Positions 24,049 through 33,664 of a DNA stretch of 64,000 bases are shown here, piece after piece. The position numbers were made by a program, and so were the translations under genes. The notes below the pieces were generated by a model, which did not search any database, was not told the DNA's origin, and saw only the letters and a program-made list of their open reading frames with translations. The stretch is from NCBI GenBank assembly GCA_947179485.1, contig OX359245.1:2585001-2649000 (forward strand), in the 5' to 3' direction. How positions within the stretch are numbered: the stretch's first letter is position 1; every line of letters starts with the position of its first letter. The stretch comes from Allacma fusca. Lineage: Eukaryota > Arthropoda > Collembola > Symphypleona > Sminthuridae.

Positions 24049-24174
24049 AGTCTACTGGAAGCTCAATATAGAGCGTACAATATTAAGCAATTTTAGATTA
24101 TCGCCATTTGCAGTATTAAAGCGTTGATCTAAAATTGCTTAATATTGTACGCTCTATTGAGCAGCCAGTAGACT
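24049..24174. repeat. Near-perfect 48-bp stem, 28-nt loop hairpin
   Basis: The arm 24049-24098 (AGTCTACTGG...TTTTAGAT) is complementary to 24127-24174 apart from a few mismatches and a small indel. The longest perfect run covers GAGCGTACAATATTAAGC and its neighbours. It could be a small foldback element or produce a long RNA hairpin (microRNA- or siRNA-like). The following 240 bp contain looser inverted words (GGTATATATCC/ TATATACC). Confidence 0.7.
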
Positions 24175-24417
24175 GGAAGCAGATGGTATATATCCGAGAT
24201 GCACAACGAGCTAAGCTAGCTGAAAAAGCTCTCCTCTGCCACACGGTTTCGTCAGCTTTCAGCTCGCTCTGCTTCTCGGCTTGCTTGCTGTATATACCAC
24301 CGGCTTACTTGGCTATATTGCTAAATAATATAGTACATAGCGGCTTGCTATATAGGGAAATCAGCGCGCCAAGCTTTAAATTAACAGATAGCAGCAGGAT
24401 ACGGCCAGTAATGTAGA

Positions 24418-24555
24418 GATACTGGGAAGGCTTTCTTCAACCTTCCCGAATTAATTCAGCCTTCCCGCCTTCCCTTCTCGACTCTCTGGAAAATTGTTGT
24501 TCCGCGTTTAATGAAGCCTTCATTGAAGGTTAGCCTTCGAAGGCTGGACATGTCT
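24418..24555. repeat. CCTTCGAAGG-word island, right arm
   Basis: Contains GAAGGCTTTCTTCAACCTTC, GCCTTCATTGAAGG and GCCTTCGAAGGC and ends GGACATGTCTG. It is the inverted counterpart of the island at 14952-15140; see that entry for the pairing argument. Confidence 0.4.
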
Positions 24556-24833
24556 GCTCCTGACAGGTATTGTTTTATGCCTCTCTGACACATGACTAAA
24601 ACAGGTCTAGTATAAGTTTAAAGAGCATTTCAAAGTATGAGCCTAGCACTTCTAGTAGCCATAACTCTTAATGCTTAATATGAGAAATTAGCATACTTCA
24701 AACTGCAGTTTGTAGCAATACAATTTTCCATACTTCCTCATGCTTGGATGATGGTGTGGGTGGAGAAAGGAAGACAAAACTCATTCTGAGGTTCCCGTCT
24801 CCAAATCAAAAAATCATTCTGCGGTATACTTCA

Positions 24834-25265
24834 TGGGGCTTCTACTGGTGATTGGGAACAATATTTTACCCCCGCAAAACATTCCGTCCCATCCCGATTT
24901 CTTCGGAACAAAAATCATCACCCATCCCGAAATAACACAGGGGTAATATATATGTCCCGAGCGGAAGCCCAGTACCGAATGAAACAATCCAAAATCCAAT
25001 ATTTCTAAAGTAATTCTAAATATTTTTAAAGTGCGGCAATGTGACTCTACGAAGATATGCTCATAGGGAAAGCTGCCACATTAGTTTAAATACAATATCC
25101 CCACTGTGCAAATTTTGTATCTTCTCCCGAGAAAAAATGTACCGTCTCGTCTCAAAACCCCCGAGACAAACGTTTTTGTTCCAATTCCGTCCAGAAATAA
25201 TTTGGGGACAATAGTATTTATGTCCCAAAATTTTCCCGTGTCGTTCCCGTCTGGAAATGAAGCAC
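24834..25265 (+). repeat. GTCCCG-word repeat, copy 1
   Basis: This region aligns over its length, inverted, with 59856-60250. Shared landmarks in order include CCCTGTGTTATTT (complement side), GGATTTTGGA, GAGCATATCT, CACAGTGGGGATAT, TTTCTCGGGAGAAG and GACGGGAACGACACGGG-like ends. It starts near GGGGCTTCTACTGG, which recurs at 63866. It is probably a MITE or decayed transposon with GTCCCG arrays at both ends; exact termini and target duplication were not resolved. Confidence 0.55.
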
Positions 25266-25673
25266 TAGCACACAGCTAGTTGTCAAGGACATGGGTATTA
25301 ATAAATAATAGCACACAATTATTGTTTACTGAAGTTAATACAATAAAACCTGGGTCAGGAATATCGTCAGCGGGGTTATGGTTGGAGGGATTATATACTT
25401 TTGAGATAGGGATTGAATCCTCGGGGTTGCTTGGGCAAAGTTATCACTATCGGGATTGTCGAGGCGGGATAAGCTCTGGACACGGATATGCCATTATTAT
25501 TACTACGCCTTTAAATAACAAACTTTTTGGTATCTTCTTTTAGTAATTCTTATGTCCTGAAGTCATACAAGTGTTGTTTGTAGGAACCCATACCATGTAC
25601 ATACTTTCATTGATGGAGTAGTCAGAAGTTCAATTTTAAAAAATTCAGTTTTAAATAAATGTGTTTGTTTCAG

Positions 25674-26705
25674 GGATGGTCAAAAATCCGATAGTTCGAC
25701 TTTTCAATGGTGAAAACTTGACTGGTAAGTGAGCCTAAAAGGTTCTATTTTTTTAGACGAAAGTAAACATGCGATTGAAACATTAGGAGATCGAAAATAT
25801 CAGAATTAAAACACTCACTTTATGACTTGTTTTCATAAGCGATTTCAGGCAGTGTTCGGAAAATTTAATTAATTCCAGGGGATTCTAATGATTTTCACTC
25901 CGGACAAACAAGAAGGTCGTTTTCTCGGTTTCAAACAATTTATAAAGGCTGTTATGATCTGATTAAATTTTATAACCAGAAAATTCAATCCGTGGAAACT
26001 TTTTGCACTTGTGTAAGGCTGTTCGCAAACGAAGGCTGCAAGGGCTGGTCAATGTCAATTTATGTGGAAATTCCCAGTTCATATCCACCAATAGATACGT
26101 TCCTGACGAGATTCTACTCAGTGGGGCCTTGCCTCGAGGACGAATTCATCAATGCAACGTTCAGTCGGGAAATAGAAAGACAAGTTGTCAAGGACCGAAA
26201 TTCAAGTTCTTACTTCCCCGACATAGTTCAATTTGGAGGTTTCGAATGGGAAAATAAGATCAGTTACTCAAGGAACGTTAATTACGGTTCAGGGCCAAAA
26301 AATCGTATTGAATACATTGATATTTTTGTTCAGCGACTGGGTCCCGCACAGATTCCGAGCATCGTAAATGCGGAAGAATCAGAATTTTATAAATCTCTTG
26401 ATAAGAAAGAAGGAGACGTTCCCTGTTACGCCATTCATTTGGAACTCAATGGACCCGCAAATGAATCATTCAATATTTTCCCCATCAGTCAATCCAAGGT
26501 GGACGATTGGGCTCGGATATTTTGGACCTCTTTCTCCGACCCTAACGAATATTTTGAATTTGGTAAGGAATTGCGTTTTGTGTATGAAAATTACGTGTCC
26601 ACCAGACCCCAGTTTATTTATTATTGGTTTATTCATGAGCAGTTTGATAAGTTGAGATCATCTCCTCCTCTCCCAATCTACTACGGAAGATTTAATAATC
26701 TTTAA
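25674..26705 (+). CDS. Crystallin-like plus nuclease-like protein
   Basis: Two exons join in phase: 25674-25724 (acceptor TTTCAG, donor GTAAGT) and 25879-26705 (acceptor TTCCAG, TAA stop). The first ATG in this pair is at 25676, but the exon has an upstream acceptor, so a 5' exon, possibly with a signal peptide, may be missing. The N-terminal about 100 residues show two beta/gamma-crystallin-like strands (PIVRLFNGENLTG and CVRLFANEGCKGW) with several cysteines. The C-terminal part, with L-N-G-P...N-I-F-P and a W-rich tail, resembles the DNA/RNA non-specific nuclease-like domain of arthropod secreted proteins. Where active relatives have D-D-x-G-H this protein reads D-V-P-C-Y, so the catalytic His appears lost. 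Its 3' UTR runs into the LINE B tail within about 45 bp. The family call is by motif only. Confidence 0.65.
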
Positions 26706-26767
26706 TCTGTACTGTAAGATAAAATACTGTAATCAAAATTCCTATTGTATTTATGTATGTATGTAAA

Positions 26768-26792
26768 GTTTTATTGATTTGAGCTTTCGCTC
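26768..26792 (-). promoter_or_regulatory. LINE B 3'-end stem-loop
   Basis: On the element strand, the context CATATTGAAG is followed by the stem GAGC-GAAA-GCTC (GNRA-type loop), then AAATCAATAAAAC and the simple tail. Copy A has the same flanks with a different stem. A 3' stem-loop next to the tail is where reverse transcriptase of many LINEs recognises its RNA. Confidence 0.6.
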
Positions 26793-26823
26793 CTTCAATA
26801 TGTGTAATTTTAAGTGTGATAGT

Positions 26824-29133
26824 TTACATTAAAGTTGTAATTTTCTCTAGAAAACAGTTTAATTCTGAAGCAAAATCTTTTTTCATGTTAGTTATTAAGT
26901 GGCACCAAAACGTATCAATAATCGGATATTGCGATGAATTTATATTAGATAGAGACGCGGGCCTATGGTCAGATAGTAAGTGGCACTCAAGGAAAATGTG
27001 GCTCCAATTTCGGCTGAATTGTGAGCAAAAATTGCAGATATCTCGGCGAAGGGTGACGTCATTGAAGTGAATAAGCTGGGATCCCATTCTTATTCTGGCG
27101 ATTAGATTTGCAATTTTTAGGGGAGTCAAATTGTTTGTGTATTCTTCAGCATAGTCATGCAGTTTGACATGCTCGTAGAGTGGAAATTGCGACGATTGTT
27201 TCATTCTTTCAACATCCAGTACGGTTAGTGATATTTCATACTTGCTGATTATCTCGGGTATTGCCTTTCGGATTACAATGGGAGATTTACAGTTCCAGAG
27301 TCCTTCCGGCAGGTGATCTTTGAGGATGAAGTGGAGCTGTAAACTCCAGTTGAATTTCTGTTTTGCCGGCAATTCTTCCCACATGTCTGAGTAGCAATTG
27401 AGAAGCAGGTTGCTCTCATTTTGTTGTAGACATTTTGCCCATAATTTTAGGGCGCTCCGTACAATGTCAATTCTTATTTGTTTTAATCTGAAGTCAAGGT
27501 TGAGGAAGAACCCAGGGGTGTTATTAGGAAGTCTGAGAAGCTTTTTCACGAAGTAGTGCTGTAGGTTATCGATGCCATCAAGGTGACCGAGCCCCCATAT
27601 TTCGGCACCATAAGTCACAACGGACCTCACCATTGAGTTGAAGAGTGCAAAGTGAGTCTTGCTGAGGGGGAGTCTTGCTTTTACCATTAGTGGCCATAGG
27701 GAAGAAATTGCTGTTTTACCCCTACCTATAAAATTTTTTGCTGTCCGAGTGTTAGATCCTGATTGAGAGAAAAGGACACCTAGGTATTTGGACTCATTGG
27801 TACATTCTAGCTTTGTGTTTCCCCAGAAGAAATTTTCATTTTTAGGTCTGCCTCCAGGCTTCCTGAAAATTACAATTTTGGATTTGTCTGAGTTCAGTTG
27901 AAGATGGTTTTGCGTAAAAAATTTCTTCATCACGTCAATTTTGCGTTTGAGGCTTTCAGCGGAGTATGCAAGGATGATTACATCATCAGCATATAGAATG
28001 GCATGGAGTAACCTCTCACCGATTTTGATTGGGACAGTGAATGAGCTGTCTAGGGTGGCAATGATGTCGTTGATGAAGATATTGAATAGCGTGGGTGAAA
28101 GACTCTCTCCCTGAAGAACTCCGATGTTGATTTTCATCAGCTCGGTGAGTCCGGTTTTTGTTTTGATGCAGGTTTTGGCTTGACTGTAGATTGCAATTAC
28201 ACACTTTATAAATTTAGAACTGATTCCGGCATTGTCCATTTTTTGCCAAAGAATGTTGTGCGTAACGCTGTCAAATGCACCGGACAAGTCTACAAACAGG
28301 CAATATAGTTTAGAGTTCGACCTAAGTTGTTTAAGGATGATGGAATAGAGAAGAAAGATATGATTGAGGCATCCCATCGTTGGTTGATACGCAGCCTGCA
28401 AGCCAGTAATAAATTTAGTTTTCTTGTTCCAATGTAAGCGTCTATTGTTGAGAATGGTTGTGAAGAGCTTAAGCTTAGTCATAACCAGGGATATCGGTCT
28501 GTAGTTTTTTGGGTTGTTAGGATCCTCTTTCTTGAAGAGTGGGGTAATTGTCACCTGGGTCCACTCGAAGGGGAATTCTCCAGAGGAGTATATTTTATTG
28601 AAAAAGGTCAGCAATTCTTTTAGGCAAGCGTCAGAGAGAGATCTCCAGATCTCATTTACAAATGCGTCGGCGCCAGGAGCCTTGTTTCGTTTGAGGTGAT
28701 TCACTGCTTTTTTCAGTTCCTGTAAGTTGAAGGGTTGATCTAGGTCATCATCAAATTTATCATTACTTAGTGTAATATTAGGACTAATTAATTTAGATCT
28801 GAGAATATCTTCATAGTAGGTGGACCACTGATGCTTTACGATCGGACAGGTGATCCTAGCTCTATAGGGACGGAGTGCGCGAACTGTTTGCCAGAAGTCT
28901 GAGCTGGACCTGGTCACTATGAGTTTTGACCTGAGATTTTCTAAATAAGTTTGCCGACACTTTTGTAATTCTAGTTTGTATAGTTTCTTCGCACTATAGT
29001 AGTCATTTATGACAGCATCAGATTTGGATGTTCGGATTCTCCTGAGTTTCGTTTTCATCTCTCTCTTTAGAGCACGACATTGCTTGTCGAACCACTTTGC
29101 TGGCTTTATAAAATGACATGGTTTCTTTAACAT
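26824..29133 (-). pseudogene. LINE B reverse-transcriptase part
   Basis: A 769-codon open frame begins after the TAA near 29172. It holds the pre-RT basic region (about residues 1-130), the RT fingers (KAPGADAFVNEIWR, NPKNYRPISLVMTKLKLF), palm (FVDLSGAFDS; GVLQGESLSPTLFN; ILYADDVIIL), thumb (KYLGVLFSQSG) and the C-terminal C-x2-C-x8-H-x4-C knuckle. The RT itself has no stop, but it is cut off from its endonuclease by copy A and by nonsense codons. It is closely related to copy A; both share the order KAPGAD...VNEIW and MTKLKLFT. Confidence 0.85.
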
Positions 29134-29318
29134 GTCACTGTTGACAAGTGCGTTATTAATAACTTTTGATTAGGTGTCATTCATTTCACTAACTGACGAG
29201 TGTTCTAAGAAGGACAGATTTTGTTCGATTTCTAAGCTAAAAGCGCCAGATTTATCATCGCACCATTTTATTCTCTTTTCGATCGAACTTTTATTTGCGT
29301 TGTTAGGAATTTTGAGTA

Positions 29319-32300
29319 GTAGTAGTAGTAGTAAGGTTTTATTGATTTGGGACTGAGCCCCTTCAATATGTATATATCATGACAACAACAAAATAATTTA
29401 AATGTAGTAATTTTGTTTCTTTTAGTTAATTTGATTTTTTTCACATACAATCAAAGTGATAAGTAAGTGTTTCCAAGTAGCTATATATACTTTTACAGAA
29501 GCAATTAGAGTTTGCTTTAAGATTATTATACCACCATAGGTGTCTAGGTGTCTCATTATTATCAAACCACGACAGTAAAGTTCTGACCGGTTCCATGTTT
29601 TTACAGTCTAAAATTACGTGCATGAGGTTGTCTTCACAGGAAGCAGAGTCACATAAGTGGCATGTTTTAGTCGAAGTGATGGTTTTGCCTCTAATGTAGA
29701 TATTTTTGCTGTTCAAGCGTATTCTGGAAATCACCCTTGCTATTTTGATTGGGAGTCCTGCGGTAGTGTAGTTTTCTGCTCGAATTCTAGTTTTTAGAAA
29801 CTTGTAGTGAGGAATGTAGGTGGAGTTATTAATCTTTTCAAAGTCTTGAAGGATACATCTTCTTTCATAGTCTTCAACAATTTCTTTTGTTCTGTTTTGC
29901 AGTATGCATCCGTCTCTGCTATTCCAGGTTTCGTCATCTATAGTTTCCCCGATTTCGTCCTTTAGTTGAAGCGCCCAGTTGTATTCTTTTGACCCACTGG
30001 CATTCCAGAAATCATTGTAACATGCATTGAGTAAAGGTTGACGGGAGTCAAGCATTTTACACCATAATCGTATTGCCTGTTTTATAATAAATACTCTCAC
30101 AGGACTTACACCAAATTCTGCCCTTATGAAGTAGCTAGGAGTACTGCTTGGTAGTCTAAGGAGTTTTTTTAGAAAGTAAATCTGAAGGCTGTCTAAAATA
30201 TCAAGGTATCGCAGGCTCCAAACTTCGGCACCATATGAGATCACTGACCTAACTATTGAATTAAATAATTTAATTTGTGTCTTATTTAAAGATATTCCGC
30301 CGCGAGTTAATGTTGGCCACAGAGATGCGATAGCTGTTTTTCCTTTGAACTTAAATTCTTGTGCTGCCTTGAACATTTTGCCATTTTTGGAAAAAGTAAC
30401 TCCTAGGTATCTATATTCACTTACTGATTCAATAGGATCCTTACCCCACGTGAATGTCTCTGTTCTACAGCGCCCCGAACTTTTTTGGATTATAAGGATT
30501 TTTGATTTACTGACATTTAACTTGAGGGCGTTTGTTTTGAAGTATTTCTTTAGAATCCCGATTTTTTGCTGAAGACTGTCTGCTGAGTAACCAAGGAGAA
30601 CCATGTCGTCCGCATATAACAGGACGTGTATACGTTTATTGTCTATTTTGATTGGAACTGTGAATGAAGAATTCAGTGTATCTACAACATCGTTAATAAA
30701 AAAATTGAAAAGAGTTGGAGACAGACTTTCACCTTGTAGCACTCCGAAATTAATTTCTATAGGTTGCGAGAATCCATTTGACGTTTTAATACATGCATAA
30801 GCACTGTCATACAGGGATTTTATGCAGCGGATAAATTTAGAGCTAATGCCTGCCTTTATAAGTTTTTGCCATAAAATATTGTGAGAAACATTATCAAAAG
30901 CACCACTTAGATCAATAAAAAAACAAAACAATTTCTTGTTTTCACGGAGTAATTTTGTTATAATTGAATACAGGAGAAATATATGGTTTAGGCACCCCAT
31001 CAGTGGCCTGTACGCTGCTTGGAGTTCAGAGAGATGGTTTGTTGATCGGTCCCAACGCAGTAGTCGAGAGTTCAGTATGGATGTGAATAGCTTCAGTTTT
31101 GTCATAACTAGTGAGATCGGTCGGTAATTTGCAGGTAGTGTTGGGTCCCCTTTTTTGTACACTGGGCTGATGTTGACTCTAGTCCAGGTTTTCGGAACTT
31201 CGCCAGACTCGTAAATCTTATTCATAATTCTGCAAAGGTCGTCTTTGCTGGTTTCGCTAAACGTTTTCCAGATTTCGTTCACGTAGTCATCCGCTCCAGG
31301 TGCTTTTTTATTTTTCAGGGTATTGATGGCCATATTAAGTTCGTGGATGTTGAAATCTGGATCCAGAATAAAGTTGTGCGGGGTCTCTTCAATTCGTAAT
31401 ACTTCGGGGGAGTGATTGATACACTGGAAGAGAGAACTAAAATGATTTGTCCACTGATGTTCGGGTATCTTGTTTTCTGGGAGCTTTTTTTTTGGTCTCA
31501 GTAGTTTGATACATTTCCAGAATTCAGCACTATCCTTGGCTTGTTGTATCTTATTCTCCAGCTCATTATAGAATTTTTCTTTAGTTGTTTTGAGAGCAGC
31601 GATGTAGGTTACCTTAGCTTGATAATACTCTTGAAACGAGCCGTGGCCTCCTCGTAGTCTACGCAAACATTTTTTGACATATTTTTTCTGGTTGAGGCAC
31701 TGAACGTTAAACCATTTAGCTTTTGCAGGAGTTTTAGTTGGGGTAGTTATCATGTGGCAGTTCGAAAGACTCTGATTGATAGCCGAGGTGAGATTTTCAT
31801 CCATTTCTATTATATTTTGAGTTTCTTGAATATTCAATAGCCCATCAACTTGGATCTGGAAGGTTGATGATAGTTTGGAGTTCCAACGCATCCTGGGCTG
31901 AGGGGTGGACTTAAAATCAGTTGTGGTAAAGTTGATTAGCATTGGTAGGTGGTCTGAGTGATGGCTCGTCGGTATTTCAAACTGAGAAATAGATTGGGAA
32001 AAGTTAGTTGAAACAAGGCAGAGATCAATCACAGAATTACCGAGCGAACTTATGTGCGTAAAGCCTCCTTTATCATCAGGATAATAGCAACCATTGGCAA
32101 TAATCAAGTTCATGTCAGTGGCTTTGTCAATTAAGAATTTGCCGTAGGAATTAGCAGTTTTATCTAAGGAGTTGCGGATTATTTCACACCCTACACTTTG
32201 TAAGTTGCCAATACGTACATTGAAGTCTCCCATAATTAATAGATTCTCGTGATATTTTGACGCTTCATGCACATACTCAAATAGGATTTTTATATTGGAA

Positions 32301-32682
32301 CTAACAAGACTCGGGTTAATGTAGCAAAAGATACACATAATGTTTTTAAGTGATAGGAAGTCAAATTTAATCGACACAAACCAGGAACATTTATGAAGCA
32401 CTGAGAATTTGATACCAGATTTAAGGCCAATTATAAGGCCACCTTTCATTCTACCTCTTGTAGCACCCATATTTTTTTCAGCATCTACAACTAGTAGTTC
32501 GTACTGTCCAATGTTACTGATAGATTCTTTCGTGCACCAGCTTTCGGCCAAACAGAAAATATCTGCGTTATAGTTAATTAGGTCAAAATAGAAATTACAG
32601 TCTTTGTTTTTATAACCATTAATATTCCAATACATACAGTTTAAAGTTACGTGTTTTTTGTCAAAATTGTCAAAATTTTTGT
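29319..32682 (-). mobile_element. LINE copy A, intact ORF, nested in copy B
   Basis: Inserted into copy B with an exact 12-bp duplication: GAATTTTGAGTA at 29307-29318 and 32683-32694. Removing A and one duplication restores the B reading frame (S-D-H-M-P-I-I-L-K-I-P-N-N-A-N-K). The 5' end starts only about 15 codons before the endonuclease, so A is probably 5'-truncated and lacks ORF1 and promoter. The 3' end is CAATAAAACC plus a (TAC)n tail (29315-29333 on plus as AGT repeats). Confidence 0.92.
29335..29361 (-). promoter_or_regulatory. LINE A 3'-end stem-loop
   Basis: On the element strand, CATATTGAAG is followed by GGGGC-TCA-GTCCC (5-bp stem with one G-U), then AAATCAATAAAACC and the tail. 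Flanks are the same as in copy B but the stem bases differ on both sides, keeping the pairing. Confidence 0.65.
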
Positions 32683-32704
32683 GAATTTTGAGTATTATTG
32701 GCAT
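29441..32704 (-). CDS. LINE A endonuclease-reverse transcriptase ORF2
   Basis: An uninterrupted frame of 1087 codons. Endonuclease (APE type): WNINGYKN (residues 26-33), E54 in CLAESWC, GDFN (159-162), VIDLCLVS and HHSDHLPM. RT: KAPGADDYVNEIWK, NYRPISLVMTKLKLF, FIDLSGAFDN, GVLQGESLSPTLFN, LYADD (YADD 697-700), YRYLGVTFS. A C-terminal knuckle CHLC...MHVILDC starts at about residue 1015. All catalytic residues I can check are present, so this is the most recently active retrotransposon copy here. The first seven or eight codons, including the ATG, come from copy B. The element's own first Met is residue 24, directly at the endonuclease start. Confidence 0.93.
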   Translation of the reverse strand: MPIILKIHKNFDNFDKKHVTLNCMYWNINGYKNKDCNFYFDLINYNADIFCLAESWCTKESISNIGQYELLVVDAEKNMGATRGRMKGGLIIGLKSGIKFSVLHKCSWFVSIKFDFLSLKNIMCIFCYINPSLVSSNIKILFEYVHEASKYHENLLIMGDFNVRIGNLQSVGCEIIRNSLDKTANSYGKFLIDKATDMNLIIANGCYYPDDKGGFTHISSLGNSVIDLCLVSTNFSQSISQFEIPTSHHSDHLPMLINFTTTDFKSTPQPRMRWNSKLSSTFQIQVDGLLNIQETQNIIEMDENLTSAINQSLSNCHMITTPTKTPAKAKWFNVQCLNQKKYVKKCLRRLRGGHGSFQEYYQAKVTYIAALKTTKEKFYNELENKIQQAKDSAEFWKCIKLLRPKKKLPENKIPEHQWTNHFSSLFQCINHSPEVLRIEETPHNFILDPDFNIHELNMAINTLKNKKAPGADDYVNEIWKTFSETSKDDLCRIMNKIYESGEVPKTWTRVNISPVYKKGDPTLPANYRPISLVMTKLKLFTSILNSRLLRWDRSTNHLSELQAAYRPLMGCLNHIFLLYSIITKLLRENKKLFCFFIDLSGAFDNVSHNILWQKLIKAGISSKFIRCIKSLYDSAYACIKTSNGFSQPIEINFGVLQGESLSPTLFNFFINDVVDTLNSSFTVPIKIDNKRIHVLLYADDMVLLGYSADSLQQKIGILKKYFKTNALKLNVSKSKILIIQKSSGRCRTETFTWGKDPIESVSEYRYLGVTFSKNGKMFKAAQEFKFKGKTAIASLWPTLTRGGISLNKTQIKLFNSIVRSVISYGAEVWSLRYLDILDSLQIYFLKKLLRLPSSTPSYFIRAEFGVSPVRVFIIKQAIRLWCKMLDSRQPLLNACYNDFWNASGSKEYNWALQLKDEIGETIDDETWNSRDGCILQNRTKEIVEDYERRCILQDFEKINNSTYIPHYKFLKTRIRAENYTTAGLPIKIARVISRIRLNSKNIYIRGKTITSTKTCHLCDSASCEDNLMHVILDCKNMEPVRTLLSWFDNNETPRHLWWYNNLKANSNCFCKSIYSYLETLTYHFDCM

Positions 32705-33664
32705 ATGGTCGGAGTGAAAGGAGTCACGGATACTGAATTGTTCTAAATGCTGGATTAGGGAGGCTGAAACAAATTATAAGTCTATAGTGCTTTTACCGGC
32801 TTTACTAATGTAAGTAAATTTGTTGGAGGAGTTAATGCAGTTGATGCCGTTAATAAGTACGAGGTTATTGTAAGATGCACATTTAATTAACTTTTGACCA
32901 AAGGAGTTAACTATTTGATCCTCCGATGATCTGCATGAGTGGGATCCTAGCGTCTGAATGTTACCTACTCTGGCGTTGAAGTCACCCATGAGGATGATGT
33001 TATAGGATTGCAGATCTAATTGCTCAATATGAGAAAAAATATCGCTGAACTGATTTTTTTCTGAAATTGGGTTTGCGTAGCAGAACAGGATCGCGAGATT
33101 ATTTATATTAGCAAACTTTTTGATTGTGATTATAACAAGCCAATTGTTTTTAAAATATAATTTGACTTTAATGGAGTTGTGAATAGAAACGAATAGCCCT
33201 CCTTTAAGTCTGCCATGCACCGCACGTTTGGTCCCACTGATTGTAATTAATTGATATGTGCTATTGAAATAGTCAGTTGAGCTAGCAGACCAGGTTTCAC
33301 AGAAGCACATTATAGAAGGCGATTCATTTTTAATGTCACTAAAGAAATTAACTGTTTTATTTTTAATTCCGTGGACATTCCAAAAGAGAATTTTGAAGGG
33401 GTTTTTGGGTGGCGTTGTTGCTGTAGTAATTGACGGAGCGCGGAATTTTCAGGAGGATTGTGTGACTGGAACCTTTATTAGGTCTCCGTCCGAATTTATT
33501 GTGTGTAGACAGTCATTGACGTATAGTCCTTCGCGTGTGAGTCTGGCACTATTACCGGCATCGCGTTCAGATTTGCGAAAGTGTAGGTACTTAGATCTTC
33601 TAAGTTTGTATTTCTGATAATGATACATAAGTATACACTTGCAAACATATAGAAACTGTTCCAT

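Larger units (their letters stand above)
26751..33664 (-). mobile_element. LINE copy B, interrupted by LINE copy A
   Basis: Minus-strand non-LTR element. From its 5' side: a frame at 33664-33449 (possible end of ORF1 or of the ORF2 leader, closed by TGA); endonuclease from about 33395 (FKILFWNVHGIKNK, CFCETWSASS, ILMGDFNARVGN) with a TAA in S-T-I-D-L-stop near 32772; S-F-H-S-D-H-M-P-I up to 32683; then, after copy A, the linker and reverse transcriptase 29306-26824 with LYADD, GVLQGESLSPTLFN and the C-terminal CNFC...HIFLEC knuckle. A further TAA lies near 29172. The 3' end has CAATAAAAC and a (TACA)n tail at 26751-26764. No target duplication was found at the outer ends. Dead copy. Confidence 0.85.
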
